A DNA stretch of 64,000 nucleotides from assembly GCA_042663485.1 (NCBI GenBank), contig JBHTAF010000001.1. One strand, 5' to 3'. A program made the translations under genes and the position numbers. Numbering within the stretch: position 1 is the stretch's first letter; every line of letters starts with the position of its first letter. Positions 34,766 to 43,995 of this stretch are shown piece after piece. This DNA is from Natronosalvus sp042663485. GTDB taxonomy: Archaea > Halobacteriota > Halobacteria > Halobacteriales > Natrialbaceae. A model generated the notes under the pieces. The model saw only the letters and a list, made by a program, of their open reading frames with translations. It was not told the origin of the DNA and did not search any database.

Positions 34766-37675
34766 ATGCCGGGTACTCCATCCGAATCGGAGTTACACCG
34801 TATTCTCTGTACTCGATTGCGTGACTGTGTCCACCGGGAACGAACGCCGTTCGATTCCGTTCGCATCGAGGAGGCAGGCGAGCGGGGACTGGGGAACATC
34901 GTCGTCGAATCTGAAGTCACCGAGAGCCTGGTCATCGCAGTCGAGCGCGATTGCGTCTATCCCCTCGACACCGACGTAATGACGCAGGCTCGAGACACCG
35001 CAGATGCGGCCGACGTCGAGCACTTCGCGACGTGCAACTCCCGTGACTTCTTCCTGTTTCACGACACCGATCAGTGTGGAATTTCGGAGATTCCCTACTA
35101 CTACCTCGATTTCCGTGACGTCGACTTCGACGGTCCGTCGGCAAACGACCGGCTCTCGACGATTCTCTACGCGGTTCAGTTCCTCACGATCCACGGTGAA
35201 CTTCCCGAACAAAGCGCGCGCGACCGAATCGTCGGTCCACTTCACTCGTTTCACGACGCGATCTGGCCGACGTTTCGAACCCTCGCTCGAGAAACGTACG
35301 ATATCGACCCCGATTTCGTCGAGACGTTCGACGAGTGGGTTCGGGAGAACGACTACGCCTCACTCGAAGAGTCCGAACGGTTCTCCCTCGCCGCCAAACA
35401 GTACGCGTACCTGGTCGCCAGTTACGTCCTGTTCGCCGAAGTCGTTCGAGAACAGCGGTCCGAACCAGGAGAGACGAGCGGATGTCCGCTCGAGTCCCTC
35501 GTCGAAGGCGCCTCGGCGGCCGATAGTCCACCCCGAATCGGGCAGCAGGCCGAAGCGATTCGGGCGGAAATTGACTTCGAACTCCCGTTCGACGACGATC
35601 CGTCGTTGTTCACCGCGTACCCACACAATTCGAAAACGCGGTCGGCCGTTCGTGCACTGCTCGTTCGCATCGACGTAAAGACTCTCTCTACCGTCGACGA
35701 GGACCTATTGGGAGAACTGTACGAGGACCTGATCACAGAACGCGATCGAACGTCACTCGGCCAGTTTTACACCCATCCAGATATCGCCGAAGCGATCTGT
35801 ACCTGGGCGCTGCAACCCCAGGAGCAGGGAGCTGGCGTCCCTCGAGTCCTCGATCCGGCGTCCGGAAGCGGTACGTTCCCGGTAAAAGCGTACCACCGAA
35901 TGCAGGAGCTATCGCCAACCGCAACACACCAGGAGATCCTCGACAACATCACCGCAATCGACGTCAACCGATTCCCGGTTCACCTCACGGCGCTCAATCT
36001 CGCGTCACGAACCGTCCAGGAGCGAACCAGTCGGTTGCACACGGTCAACGATTCCTTCTTCACTGTGTCTCCCAGGGACAGTCGGCTATCGCGGGGAGGG
36101 GGAGTGAGAGACGAGACGAATAAATACGACGCAGTAGTCGCTAACCCGCCCTACATCCGCCAGGAGAACCTGTGTCCCGACAGGGACCACTTCCGTTCTC
36201 ACCTGGAGAAGTACGGCGCGGAGAACTCGAGTCGATACGCGAACGGGCGGAACAAACTTTCGACCAGGTCCGACGCGTACGTCTACTTCGTCTCACACGC
36301 GTTGCAGTTCCTCCGAGACGGGGGGCGTCTTGGATTCATCGTCCCCACGAAGTGGCTGACGACGAAATACGGTGAGTCCTTCCAGGAGTTCCTGTACGAT
36401 CAGGTGAAAGTCCACGCTATCGTCGGGTTTTCCGACAGGGCGTTCACCCCTCTCGTCGATACGGTGGTGTTGTTCGCCGAACGATGTACCGACGAAACGG
36501 AGCGTCGGGAGACGGTCACGGACTTCATCCGGGTGAAAGAGCGACTGTCGCCTGCGGAACTCTCGTCGATTGTTGACGCTCGACGGTCGGTCCCCGACGG
36601 GAAGGTGTTTGGAATCGAGACGAGCGATGCGTATCGAGTCGTCAGTCTCTCCCAGAACCGCCTGGAGAGACAGGGTGGACGAAAGCTCGGCCACTACCTG
36701 TACGGCCCGAGCTCGTTCATTTCGCTCGTCCACAGTGACAAGATGCGGCGGCTGGATACGTATGCAGACGTGGCGTTCGGCAACAAGACGGGAAATAACG
36801 ACTTTTTCTTGCTCGACGAGCAGGACGTCACGCAGTGGGGGATCGACGAGCGATTCCTGCAGCCAGCGATTCGATCGATTCGAGCGCTGGAGTCGTATCG
36901 CGTGGCGGATACGGATCAGTACCTTCTCGATTTCGGAGCATACGTCGATACTGTCGAGGCACGTCAGGACGGATTGGGTTCGACGACCGACCTGGCAGAA
37001 GCAGTAACGAACGAGTTACGCGCCGACGGGTACGAGTCGACGGTCAGCTACCTCGAGTACGGAGAAGAGCAGGGAGTCCCTGATGGACGAACCGTGTCTC
37101 AACGTACGCCCTGGTTCAACCTGGGAAACCTGCTCGTCCCGGACGTCTTACATCCGGTGTTCTACAACGAACGGGTGTTCACGGTCGATAACGCCGGTGG
37201 ATATGCGCCGACGAATGCGATCCAGTGCGTCGATATCGCCGAGTACGACGACGTACTCCCGGCTATTCTCCACTCGACGGTGTACAAGGTGCTGCTCGAA
37301 CTGTGGGGCCGTCACGAGGGCGGAGGAGCACTTCAGTTGCTCACGTACGAAGTGTCGTCGGTTCCGGTTCCCAGCCCGGAATTGATGTCCGAGTCACAAC
37401 GTGAGCGGATTGTGGCGGCCGGGGAGAAACTGGTGGGGGGTGTCGACGGTGCACAGGGCGACCTCGACCGGGTGCTCCTCGAGTTTCTGGATCCAGAACT
37501 GGACCTATCCGTCGAGGAACTACAGGTCATCCACAGCAGACTGGTGGAGCAACGAGTAGACGGAGCAGCAACGGAGAACGTCCTGGTCGAGGATGCCGAC
37601 GAGTTCGAGTTGACCTCCTCGATACCCAACTACGACCCAGACGAGGAAACGGACGCGAGTGTGGACGATTTTTGA
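34766..37675 (+). CDS. Eco57I-like N6-adenine DNA methylase, possible type IIG enzyme
   Basis: 969 residues. The central domain has SAM motif I DPASGSGTFPVKAYHRM (~364) and the catalytic NPPY (~462, in VVANPPYIRQ), as in Eco57I-class N6-adenine methylases. Residues ~50-100 resemble the end of an HsdR_N-like nuclease domain (VEHFATCNSRDFFLFHD), but where the ExK is expected it reads VERD, so cleavage is doubtful. The C-terminal ~350 residues would be the target-recognition part. No separate restriction gene adjoins. It may be a solitary or degenerate type IIG restriction-modification protein giving phage or host-DNA marking. Confidence 0.8.
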   Translation: MPGTPSESELHRILCTRLRDCVHRERTPFDSVRIEEAGERGLGNIVVESEVTESLVIAVERDCVYPLDTDVMTQARDTADAADVEHFATCNSRDFFLFHDTDQCGISEIPYYYLDFRDVDFDGPSANDRLSTILYAVQFLTIHGELPEQSARDRIVGPLHSFHDAIWPTFRTLARETYDIDPDFVETFDEWVRENDYASLEESERFSLAAKQYAYLVASYVLFAEVVREQRSEPGETSGCPLESLVEGASAADSPPRIGQQAEAIRAEIDFELPFDDDPSLFTAYPHNSKTRSAVRALLVRIDVKTLSTVDEDLLGELYEDLITERDRTSLGQFYTHPDIAEAICTWALQPQEQGAGVPRVLDPASGSGTFPVKAYHRMQELSPTATHQEILDNITAIDVNRFPVHLTALNLASRTVQERTSRLHTVNDSFFTVSPRDSRLSRGGGVRDETNKYDAVVANPPYIRQENLCPDRDHFRSHLEKYGAENSSRYANGRNKLSTRSDAYVYFVSHALQFLRDGGRLGFIVPTKWLTTKYGESFQEFLYDQVKVHAIVGFSDRAFTPLVDTVVLFAERCTDETERRETVTDFIRVKERLSPAELSSIVDARRSVPDGKVFGIETSDAYRVVSLSQNRLERQGGRKLGHYLYGPSSFISLVHSDKMRRLDTYADVAFGNKTGNNDFFLLDEQDVTQWGIDERFLQPAIRSIRALESYRVADTDQYLLDFGAYVDTVEARQDGLGSTTDLAEAVTNELRADGYESTVSYLEYGEEQGVPDGRTVSQRTPWFNLGNLLVPDVLHPVFYNERVFTVDNAGGYAPTNAIQCVDIAEYDDVLPAILHSTVYKVLLELWGRHEGGGALQLLTYEVSSVPVPSPELMSESQRERIVAAGEKLVGGVDGAQGDLDRVLLEFLDPELDLSVEELQVIHSRLVEQRVDGAATENVLVEDADEFELTSSIPNYDPDEETDASVDDF

Positions 37676-37925
37676 ACGAAGCGAGGAGCCGTTCGCGGTG
37701 TTCTCGCCACCCCCGTTACCGGAGCCTCGATGAGGACACGGTCTCGAGACTACCGTCATCGACCGCCAGCAGGAGTCTCGCTCGTTCGCGCTCGATGAAT
37801 CGACGGTCTGCTGCTTCGTCTCGAGGCTCGGTATTTGAGAGGTCACCGACGGGCACACCGGAACTCGAGTCGAGGTCACTGTACAATTTTCACCGCTCTC
37901 GAACAGGAGGACGAGTACAGCTCGA

Positions 37926-38504
37926 CTACCGACGCGTGTCGTCGAAGGTGAGCGTGAAATCCGGCGCAATCGACGTCGTCGATCGCCGAGCGGATCGATA
38001 CGCGGCGAAACTCGAGACGACCACGACCGCGAGCAGGGTGATTCCCACGAGCCCACTGATCGCGGTCGGGAAGAGCAGGTCTCCCCAGAGACTTACCGAC
38101 GCGGCTGCGACTGAGATCCCGACGATCGTGGCCGCCGACTGCCAGTCGAGTGGGGACGGATCCGTCCGAAATTCGATCGTGACGCGTTTCGTCCGGTCCG
38201 TCGGCGAGACGATCTTTCGTTGCCGATCGAACGAGACGAGGTCTCGCTCTTCGAGCAACGGGAGGTGGGACTGATAGAGCGAGCTATAGACCGATTTGAC
38301 GGTTCGTCTGTCGAGTTGATCGGGTTCGCACCCGGATTCCCAACTCGCGACGCGTTCGACGAGGTCGAAAAGGTCCACCGGACCGTCTCGCTCTGACAGG
38401 CAATACAGGACGTATCGTCGCCGGAGATTCCTCGTCATCTCTCGAATGTCTTCCGAGAGGTCCTCGAGCAGTTGACTATTCCCGTTCATACGTACAGCAT
38501 TCAC
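37926..38504 (-). CDS. Membrane-anchored winged-helix protein (DUF7344-like)
   Basis: 192 residues starting at GTG 38504; CTTTAAG ~27 nt upstream supports it over ATG 38489. Residues ~25-105 are a winged helix of the DUF7344 pattern (RRRYVLYCLSERDG; LYQSHLPLLEERDLVSFDR). Residues ~120-168 form two membrane helices, then a short tail. A DNA-binding domain tied to the membrane suggests a sensor-regulator. It converges with the methylase gene and diverges from the repeat-protein gene at 39128. Confidence 0.78.
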   Translation of the reverse strand: MNAVRMNGNSQLLEDLSEDIREMTRNLRRRYVLYCLSERDGPVDLFDLVERVASWESGCEPDQLDRRTVKSVYSSLYQSHLPLLEERDLVSFDRQRKIVSPTDRTKRVTIEFRTDPSPLDWQSAATIVGISVAAASVSLWGDLLFPTAISGLVGITLLAVVVVSSFAAYRSARRSTTSIAPDFTLTFDDTRR

Positions 38505-39127
38505 TCGACTCCATCGACCACTGCTCTCTTAAAGGGAGAACCTCGTTATGGGTTGACAATTAGAGTTATATCGTCCGTAAACCGTCACATGTTGGAGTTT
38601 CCGGCCGCGGTTACTCGTCATCGTACGTGTGTGTCGTCGATACGTGCCATTTCACCGCCGGAATAGTCCCATCGGCCACACATCAATAGCGATTCACGTA
38701 CGCCAGACGCGAGGGTGTCGAGACGTATCGGGATCGAGTCGACCACCGGGAGATACCGAAATAGTTCATCGAAAGGCCACATTATGTTTCCGCAATCGAG
38801 GATCGCAGAATCAGCGGTACATCACACAGACGCATTCTCGAGCGACGATTCCGATAGCCGGTCCGTAACCCCCTTTTAACTCCGCGATTTCGAATTTCGC
38901 GGGTCCGTGGCCAGGTGTGCCGGCCGTTATTCAGCCCGTACACCTCGGTAATGACCTCCTCTCTCGAGCGGTGTTCGCGGTGAGTGTTCGATATTCGCCT
39001 GCTACCGGCCGCTCATCCCACTGCCGTTCTCCCGGATCGGCCCCAGCAGGCCCGTTGGACGATCCTACGAATGGTTGGGAAGTCATTATTAAAACACGCC
39101 GTTACCGTCGTCAGAATCGGTATTATC
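38505..39127. promoter_or_regulatory. Long divergent control region
   Basis: 623 bases between divergent genes. CCGCGA (38882-38887) and TCGCGG (38897-38902) form an inverted repeat around an AT-rich centre, and TATTAAAA near 39087-39094 lies ~37 nt before ATG 39128. No gene seen inside. Confidence 0.4.
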
Positions 39128-40285
39128 ATGCAAAAACACACTCCCGTCCCGATCACACTACTCGCGGTTGTCATCGTCGTGATCGGCATGGCAGTCCCAG
39201 CAGGCGCATCGCTGGCAGCGACAGGTACCGTCACGGAAGCGACCCAGACGCCACTCGAGGCGACGGCGTACCAACCCGATCAGTCACACGCGAACGCCGG
39301 GAACGGCACCGACTCGGCCACGGTCGTGACCGAAGACGGCACGATGTCGATCGAGGAGGCACTCGCCGAGTTCGACACCGACGAACTCGAGGCGGTCGTC
39401 ATCGAATCGAGTGCCATCGACGGAGAAGAGACCACACGAGTGCACGCCCTGGAAGACGAGGACGCCGAACTCGTCTGGGGAACGTTGCTGGAGTCATCGG
39501 ACGACGCCGACGAGGCGACGCTCGCGGACTTCACGAACGACGTGACGGCGTCGACTGCGAACGGCGAAACGCTGGCGGTCGACGACGGCGAAGCGACGAT
39601 CACGACCGATCACGGGACGGTCGTGACGGTGGAGCAGGTCACCCACGATCGGACCGAACAGGACGGCGAGTCGACGGCGACCGGACCCGATAGTCGCGCA
39701 GAGGTCTATCAAGAGAACAGCCAGACGACGAATCAGAACGCGACGGTCACGGTCGACGCCGAACGGGCAGCCGTCCTCGTCGTCCAGTTGAACGTCCAGG
39801 AGAACGACCAGAGTGGCTACGCGGCGGCGGCTGGCGAGAACGCATCGGCGGTCGTCCACCAGGAGAACGACCAGCGCGCGACGCAGTTCGCCTCGGTGAA
39901 CGTCACCGCGTCGGAGGCGGCGGTCGTCGTCGCCCAGATCAACGTCCAGCGCAGCGAGCAAGAGGCGATGGCCGCTGCGGCAGGTCCGGGTGCGACGGCT
40001 GACGTGATACAGGAGAGCTCCCAGCTGAACGACCAGGACATCGATATCGTCGTCGAGGCGAACGAGAGCGCGATCTACGTAATCCAGGAGAGCGTACAGA
40101 TTAGCACACAGGAAGAACACACGAGCACGAGCGACGGAGACGAAAGCGATGAGGACGAAAGTAACGACGGTGATGACGAGGACGAAACCGACGACGAGGG
40201 CGAAAACGAGGACGAACACAAAAACGAAGACGAGAGCGAGTGTATGCCGGATTACAAGAAGCAAAAGAAGGCCGGCCACACGTAG
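39128..40285 (+). CDS. Secreted Gln/Asn-repeat protein, curlin-like
   Basis: 385 residues. A signal peptide (~1-32, LLAVVIVVIGMAVPAGASLA) precedes an acidic region and, at ~190-335, about three copies of a ~50-residue unit of alternating strands and QxNxQ turns: VYQENSQTTNQNATVTVDAE, VVHQENDQRATQFASVNVTA, VIQESSQLNDQDIDIVVEAN. Each ends in a hydrophobic strand (AAVLVVQLNVQENDQ). The layout resembles curlin-type amyloid or a beta solenoid, in acidic form. A low-complexity Asp/Glu tail and a Cys near the end follow. Start at ATG 39128 with TATA ~37 nt upstream. It converges on the 998-residue repeat gene. Confidence 0.7.
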   Translation: MQKHTPVPITLLAVVIVVIGMAVPAGASLAATGTVTEATQTPLEATAYQPDQSHANAGNGTDSATVVTEDGTMSIEEALAEFDTDELEAVVIESSAIDGEETTRVHALEDEDAELVWGTLLESSDDADEATLADFTNDVTASTANGETLAVDDGEATITTDHGTVVTVEQVTHDRTEQDGESTATGPDSRAEVYQENSQTTNQNATVTVDAERAAVLVVQLNVQENDQSGYAAAAGENASAVVHQENDQRATQFASVNVTASEAAVVVAQINVQRSEQEAMAAAAGPGATADVIQESSQLNDQDIDIVVEANESAIYVIQESVQISTQEEHTSTSDGDESDEDESNDGDDEDETDDEGENEDEHKNEDESECMPDYKKQKKAGHT

Positions 40286-40556
40286 GTGACGAACGACGGA
40301 CCGGATCAACGAGGAATCGGCACTAAACGCGGCCAGTGAACGAATCGAAGTCCGTGTCCATTCTCACTATTTTGCCACAAATTTCGTCGATGATGAGTCC
40401 TGGATGTCTCCGTAACGGAGTATCCGGACGAATCTGCTGGACCAACCGGTTCGAATAACTCGAGTTACTGCGAGTCAATTCTCGTTCAACTCGCTCGAGA
40501 CGCTCGACGAAATCGCGTTTCTACGTGTGCGTACTCGAGTTCGGGTTACACAGCTC

Positions 40557-40562
40557 AAAAAA
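40557..40562 (-). terminator. T-run after the giant repeat gene
   Basis: Six T on the minus strand, ~17 nt after the stop at 40579. Archaeal termination commonly uses such runs. Confidence 0.45.
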
Positions 40563-40578
40563 CACCAGCCGAAGGCGA

Positions 40579-43575
40579 TTACGCGGCGCTCTGGCTGGTC
40601 GTGATCGTGGTCGACTGGGACTGGGACTGCGTGTTGTCGTCGCCGGACGCGTGCTGAGTTTGCGTCTGGTCGACTTCGGTCTCGTCGGTCTGGGTTACCG
40701 TGTCACCGCCGTCCGAGTCCTGTTCGGCGTTCTGTTCGATCGTGGCATCTTGTTCGGCGTTCTGCTCGTTGCCGTCGCCGTTCTCGACGGTCTGTTCCTG
40801 GTCCTGGTTCACGTCCGCGTCCTGTTCGATGGACTGGTCGTTACCGTCGCCAGCGGCCTCCTGGTCGGCGTTTTGTTCTACCTCGGCGTCCTGTTCGGCA
40901 GTCTGCTCGTTGTCGTCGCCGTTTTCGACGGTCTGCTCCTGGTTCTGGTCGGTTTCGGCGTCCTGCTCGACGTTCTGGTCGTTTGAGGTTCCGGTCGCCT
41001 CCTGATCGGCTTCTTGTTCGACGTCGCTCTCCTGCTCGGCCTCCTGCTCGTTGTCGTTGCCGTTCTCGACTTCCTGTTCCTGTTCGGCCTCCTGCTCGGC
41101 TTCCTGCTCAGCCTCCTGGTCGTTGGCGACACCACTAGCGTCCTGGTCGACCTCCTGCTCGGTCTCTTGCTCGCTTTCGGCCTCCTGGTCGTTGTCGTTA
41201 CCGTTCTCGACTTCCTGTTCCTGTTCGGCCTCCTGCTCGGCTTCCTGTTCGGCTTCCTGGTCGTTCAGGGCGCCGTCGGCGTCCTGTTCGACTTCTTGCT
41301 CAGATTCCTGTTCGCTTTCAGCTTCCTGCTCGTTGTCGTTACCGTTCTCGACTTCCTGTTCCTGTTCGGCCTCCTGCTCGGCTTCCTGTTCAGCCTCCTG
41401 TTCGTTAGCGAGACCGTCAGAGTCTTGTTCGACTTCTTGGTCGGCCTCTTGTTCGCTTTCGGCCTCCTGCTCGTTGTCGTCACCGTCTTCGACTTGCTGC
41501 TCCTGTTCGGCTTCCTGTTCGACTTCCTGTTCGGACTCTTGGTCGTTCAGTGCGCCGTCAGCGTCCTGTTCGGTTTCCTGTTCGGTTTCTTGCTCAGCCT
41601 CGGCTTCTTGCTCGTTGTCGTTGCCGTCTTCGACTTCTTGTTCTTGCTCGACCTCCTGTTCGGATTCCTGCTCGGCTTCCTGATCGTTGTCGATACCGTT
41701 GGCGTCCTGCTCGATCTCCTGCTCTGTCTCCTGCTCAGATTCGGCTTCCTGTTCGTTGTCGTCACCGTTCTCGATTTCCTGCTCCTGTTCGACCTCCTGT
41801 TCGGATTCCTGTTCGGCTTCCTGGTCGTTCAGGGCGCCGTCGGCATCCTGGTCGACCTCTTGTTCGGTCTCCTGTTCGCTTTCGGCTTCCTGGTCGTTGT
41901 CGTCACCGTCCTCGACTTCTTGCTCTTGCTCAGCTTCTTGTTCAGTCTCCTGTTCGGCTTCCTGGTCGTTCAGGACACCGTCAGCATCCTGTTCAGTTTC
42001 CTGCTCGGATTCCTGTTCGCTTTCGGCTTCTTGGTCGTTGTCGTCACCGTTCTCGACTTCCTGTTCCTGTTCGGTCTCCTGTTCAGCCTCCTGTTCGGCC
42101 TCCTGGTCGTTCTTGACGCCGTCGGACTCCTGGTCGACTTCTTGTTCAGATTCTTGCTCGCTTTCGGCTTCTTGCTCGTTGTCGTCGCCGTCCTCGACTT
42201 CTTGCTCTTGCTCAGCTTCTTGTTCGGCCTCCTGTTCAGCTTCCTGATCGTTGTAGTCGCCGTTTGTCTGCTGGTCAGTCTCCTGGTCTGATTCCTGCTC
42301 AGCCTCGGCTTCCTGCTCGTTGTCGTCACCGTCCTCGACTTCCTGTTCCTGCTCGACCTCCTGCTCGGCTTCCTGCTCGGACGCTTGTTCGTTCTCGTAG
42401 CCGCTCGCTTCCTGCTCGGCGTCCTGATCGATGTCCTGTTCGCTCTCGGCTTCCTGCTCGTTATCGTCGCCCTCAGCCGTCTGCTCTTGGCTACTGTGCT
42501 GCTCACCGTCCTGCTCGGACGATTGTTCGTTGTCGTCGCCGTAGAGGACGAGCTGAACCGACCGTTGGTCGATGTCGTTGTCGTTTTGCTCGGCCGTTTG
42601 CTCGTTGCCGTCACCCTCGGCGGTCTGTTCCTGGCTCAACGACTGGCTCGCACTCTGGCTAGCGTTCTGGTCGTTGTTGTCACCGAAGAGCACGAGCTGG
42701 ACCGACTGCTGGTCGATGTCGTTGTCGTTTTGCTCGGCGGATTGTTCGTTGTCGTCACCCTCAGCAGTCTGCTCCTGACTGAAGATTTGCTCGGCAGCCT
42801 GCGCGGTGTTTTGCTCGTTGTCGTTGCCGAAGATTACCAGTTGAACCGACTGTTGGCCGATGTCGTTGTCGTTCTGTTCGGCGTTCTGGTTAGTGTCGTT
42901 ACCCTCGGCCGTCTGGGATTGCTCGAGCACCTGCACGCCAGTCTGACTCGCGTCTTGCGCGTTGTCGTTTCCAGCGATCGAAAGCTGGATCTGGAACTGG
43001 CTGATGTTGTTGTCGTTTTGCTCGGCACTCTGGTCGTTGTCGTCACCCTCGACGGACTGCGACTGGACGAGCACCTGCGCCGCTTCCTGGGCGCTCAGCT
43101 GGTCGTTGTCGACACCCAGGATGACGTACTGGATCTGATCCTGCTGGATGTCTCCGTGCTGTTCGGCCGCCTGGTCGTTGTCGTCACCCTCGGCGGACTG
43201 ATTCTGCGTGTAGAAAACGAGGATCCCCTGGTCCGCTACCTGCTCGTTGTCGTCACCGAACAACGCCCACTGCTCCTGGCTCTGCTGGTAGTAGAGCACC
43301 TGGGTCGCCTCCTGGCAGTTGTCGTCGCCGGTCGCGAGTTGACTCTGCAACAACTCGCCGTCTACCGTGGCGACCTGCTCCTGGTAATTCTCGTCGCCGT
43401 CGGCTTCTTGAAAGCTATCCTGTGCCCCGTTGACGATCGTTACCTCCGCCTGTTCACAGTTCGATGCATTCGATCCCGATGTCGCCCCTAGCGCTATCGC
43501 GCTCCCGGCAAAGATCATGCCGGTCGCCACGAGTAGCGCGACGAGAGTCACTATGAAACGCTTCTTGCTTGGCAT
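40579..43575 (-). CDS. Giant secreted acidic repeat protein, curlin-like amyloid candidate
   Basis: 998 residues. After a signal peptide (~1-33) it is almost wholly repeats. The N-terminal third has ~48-residue units with alternating strands (QSVQLVIFGNDNEQ; SQTAEGNDTNQNAEQ). The C-terminal ~560 residues have about 12 units of 47 residues (e.g. EVENGNDNEQEAESEQ, then DADGALNDQEAEQEAEQ). Each unit contains two G-x-x-N-x-Q turns 23-24 residues apart, close to the 22-23-residue pitch and G-x-x-N turn of CsgA curlin repeats. It has almost no Lys/Arg in the repeats. Likely exported and polymerising or forming a long solenoid on the cell surface. No known halophile family is recognised. Confidence 0.75.
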   Translation of the reverse strand: MPSKKRFIVTLVALLVATGMIFAGSAIALGATSGSNASNCEQAEVTIVNGAQDSFQEADGDENYQEQVATVDGELLQSQLATGDDNCQEATQVLYYQQSQEQWALFGDDNEQVADQGILVFYTQNQSAEGDDNDQAAEQHGDIQQDQIQYVILGVDNDQLSAQEAAQVLVQSQSVEGDDNDQSAEQNDNNISQFQIQLSIAGNDNAQDASQTGVQVLEQSQTAEGNDTNQNAEQNDNDIGQQSVQLVIFGNDNEQNTAQAAEQIFSQEQTAEGDDNEQSAEQNDNDIDQQSVQLVLFGDNNDQNASQSASQSLSQEQTAEGDGNEQTAEQNDNDIDQRSVQLVLYGDDNEQSSEQDGEQHSSQEQTAEGDDNEQEAESEQDIDQDAEQEASGYENEQASEQEAEQEVEQEQEVEDGDDNEQEAEAEQESDQETDQQTNGDYNDQEAEQEAEQEAEQEQEVEDGDDNEQEAESEQESEQEVDQESDGVKNDQEAEQEAEQETEQEQEVENGDDNDQEAESEQESEQETEQDADGVLNDQEAEQETEQEAEQEQEVEDGDDNDQEAESEQETEQEVDQDADGALNDQEAEQESEQEVEQEQEIENGDDNEQEAESEQETEQEIEQDANGIDNDQEAEQESEQEVEQEQEVEDGNDNEQEAEAEQETEQETEQDADGALNDQESEQEVEQEAEQEQQVEDGDDNEQEAESEQEADQEVEQDSDGLANEQEAEQEAEQEAEQEQEVENGNDNEQEAESEQESEQEVEQDADGALNDQEAEQEAEQEAEQEQEVENGNDNDQEAESEQETEQEVDQDASGVANDQEAEQEAEQEAEQEQEVENGNDNEQEAEQESDVEQEADQEATGTSNDQNVEQDAETDQNQEQTVENGDDNEQTAEQDAEVEQNADQEAAGDGNDQSIEQDADVNQDQEQTVENGDGNEQNAEQDATIEQNAEQDSDGGDTVTQTDETEVDQTQTQHASGDDNTQSQSQSTTITTSQSAA

Positions 43576-43586
43576 TTATTTCATCC

Positions 43587-43601
43587 GGCGGGTAGCCCGC
43601 C
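43587..43601. promoter_or_regulatory. Hairpin just before the giant repeat gene
   Basis: GGCGGG-TAG-CCCGCC: a perfect 6-bp stem with 3-nt loop, ending 12 nt before the ATG on the minus strand. A TATA-like TTTAGATAAC lies ~60 nt before the ATG, so the hairpin would be in a ~30-nt leader. Confidence 0.5.
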
Positions 43602-43995
43602 AACACACCCTCTCGAGAACACCCCACTTTGTTATCTAAACCGAACACGTTGGTAACTTCGATTGCAAATCTCGAGTGTGCCAGTAACCTCGATTACGAA
43701 TTCGAAACCGTCGTTACTGTCGTCAGAAAACGGTGTAATCGACGATAGCTGCGTACGTATCGAAAACCGATGCTCGTCAACGGCACGAACGTAGGGCGAA
43801 CGATGACGCAGTCGAACCGACCTATTCGCAACTTGTAGACGAGACATCGGACGGACTCCAGTCATCGAGAGTACCTCCGCAATATGTTTGTCGTGCTGAA
43901 AAGTCGTTTCTCGAGTGGCCTCAGCTGAGCACCGCGCATAGTGCACAGCGCACAGCACATGGCTCACAGCGCACAGCGTACAGCACACAAATTCG
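43602..43995. other. Intergenic region with ACAG-type repeat tract
   Basis: No gene. 43941-43989 is a run of GCACAGC / GTACAGC / GCTCACA units, just after the small zinc-finger gene on the minus strand. It resembles in style the tract at 30384-30428. Confidence 0.45.

Noticed and set aside
41014..42291. 425-codon plus-strand frame rich in Leu/Phe/Val, looks like a membrane protein
   Set aside because: It is the antisense of the Gln/Glu repeats of the 998-residue gene; the repetitive LLGFLL pattern follows from that. The minus-strand frame has a signal peptide and regular units.
40579..43575. Repeat array considered as a CRISPR
   Set aside because: Units are contiguous, in frame and code for a secreted protein; there are no spacers.
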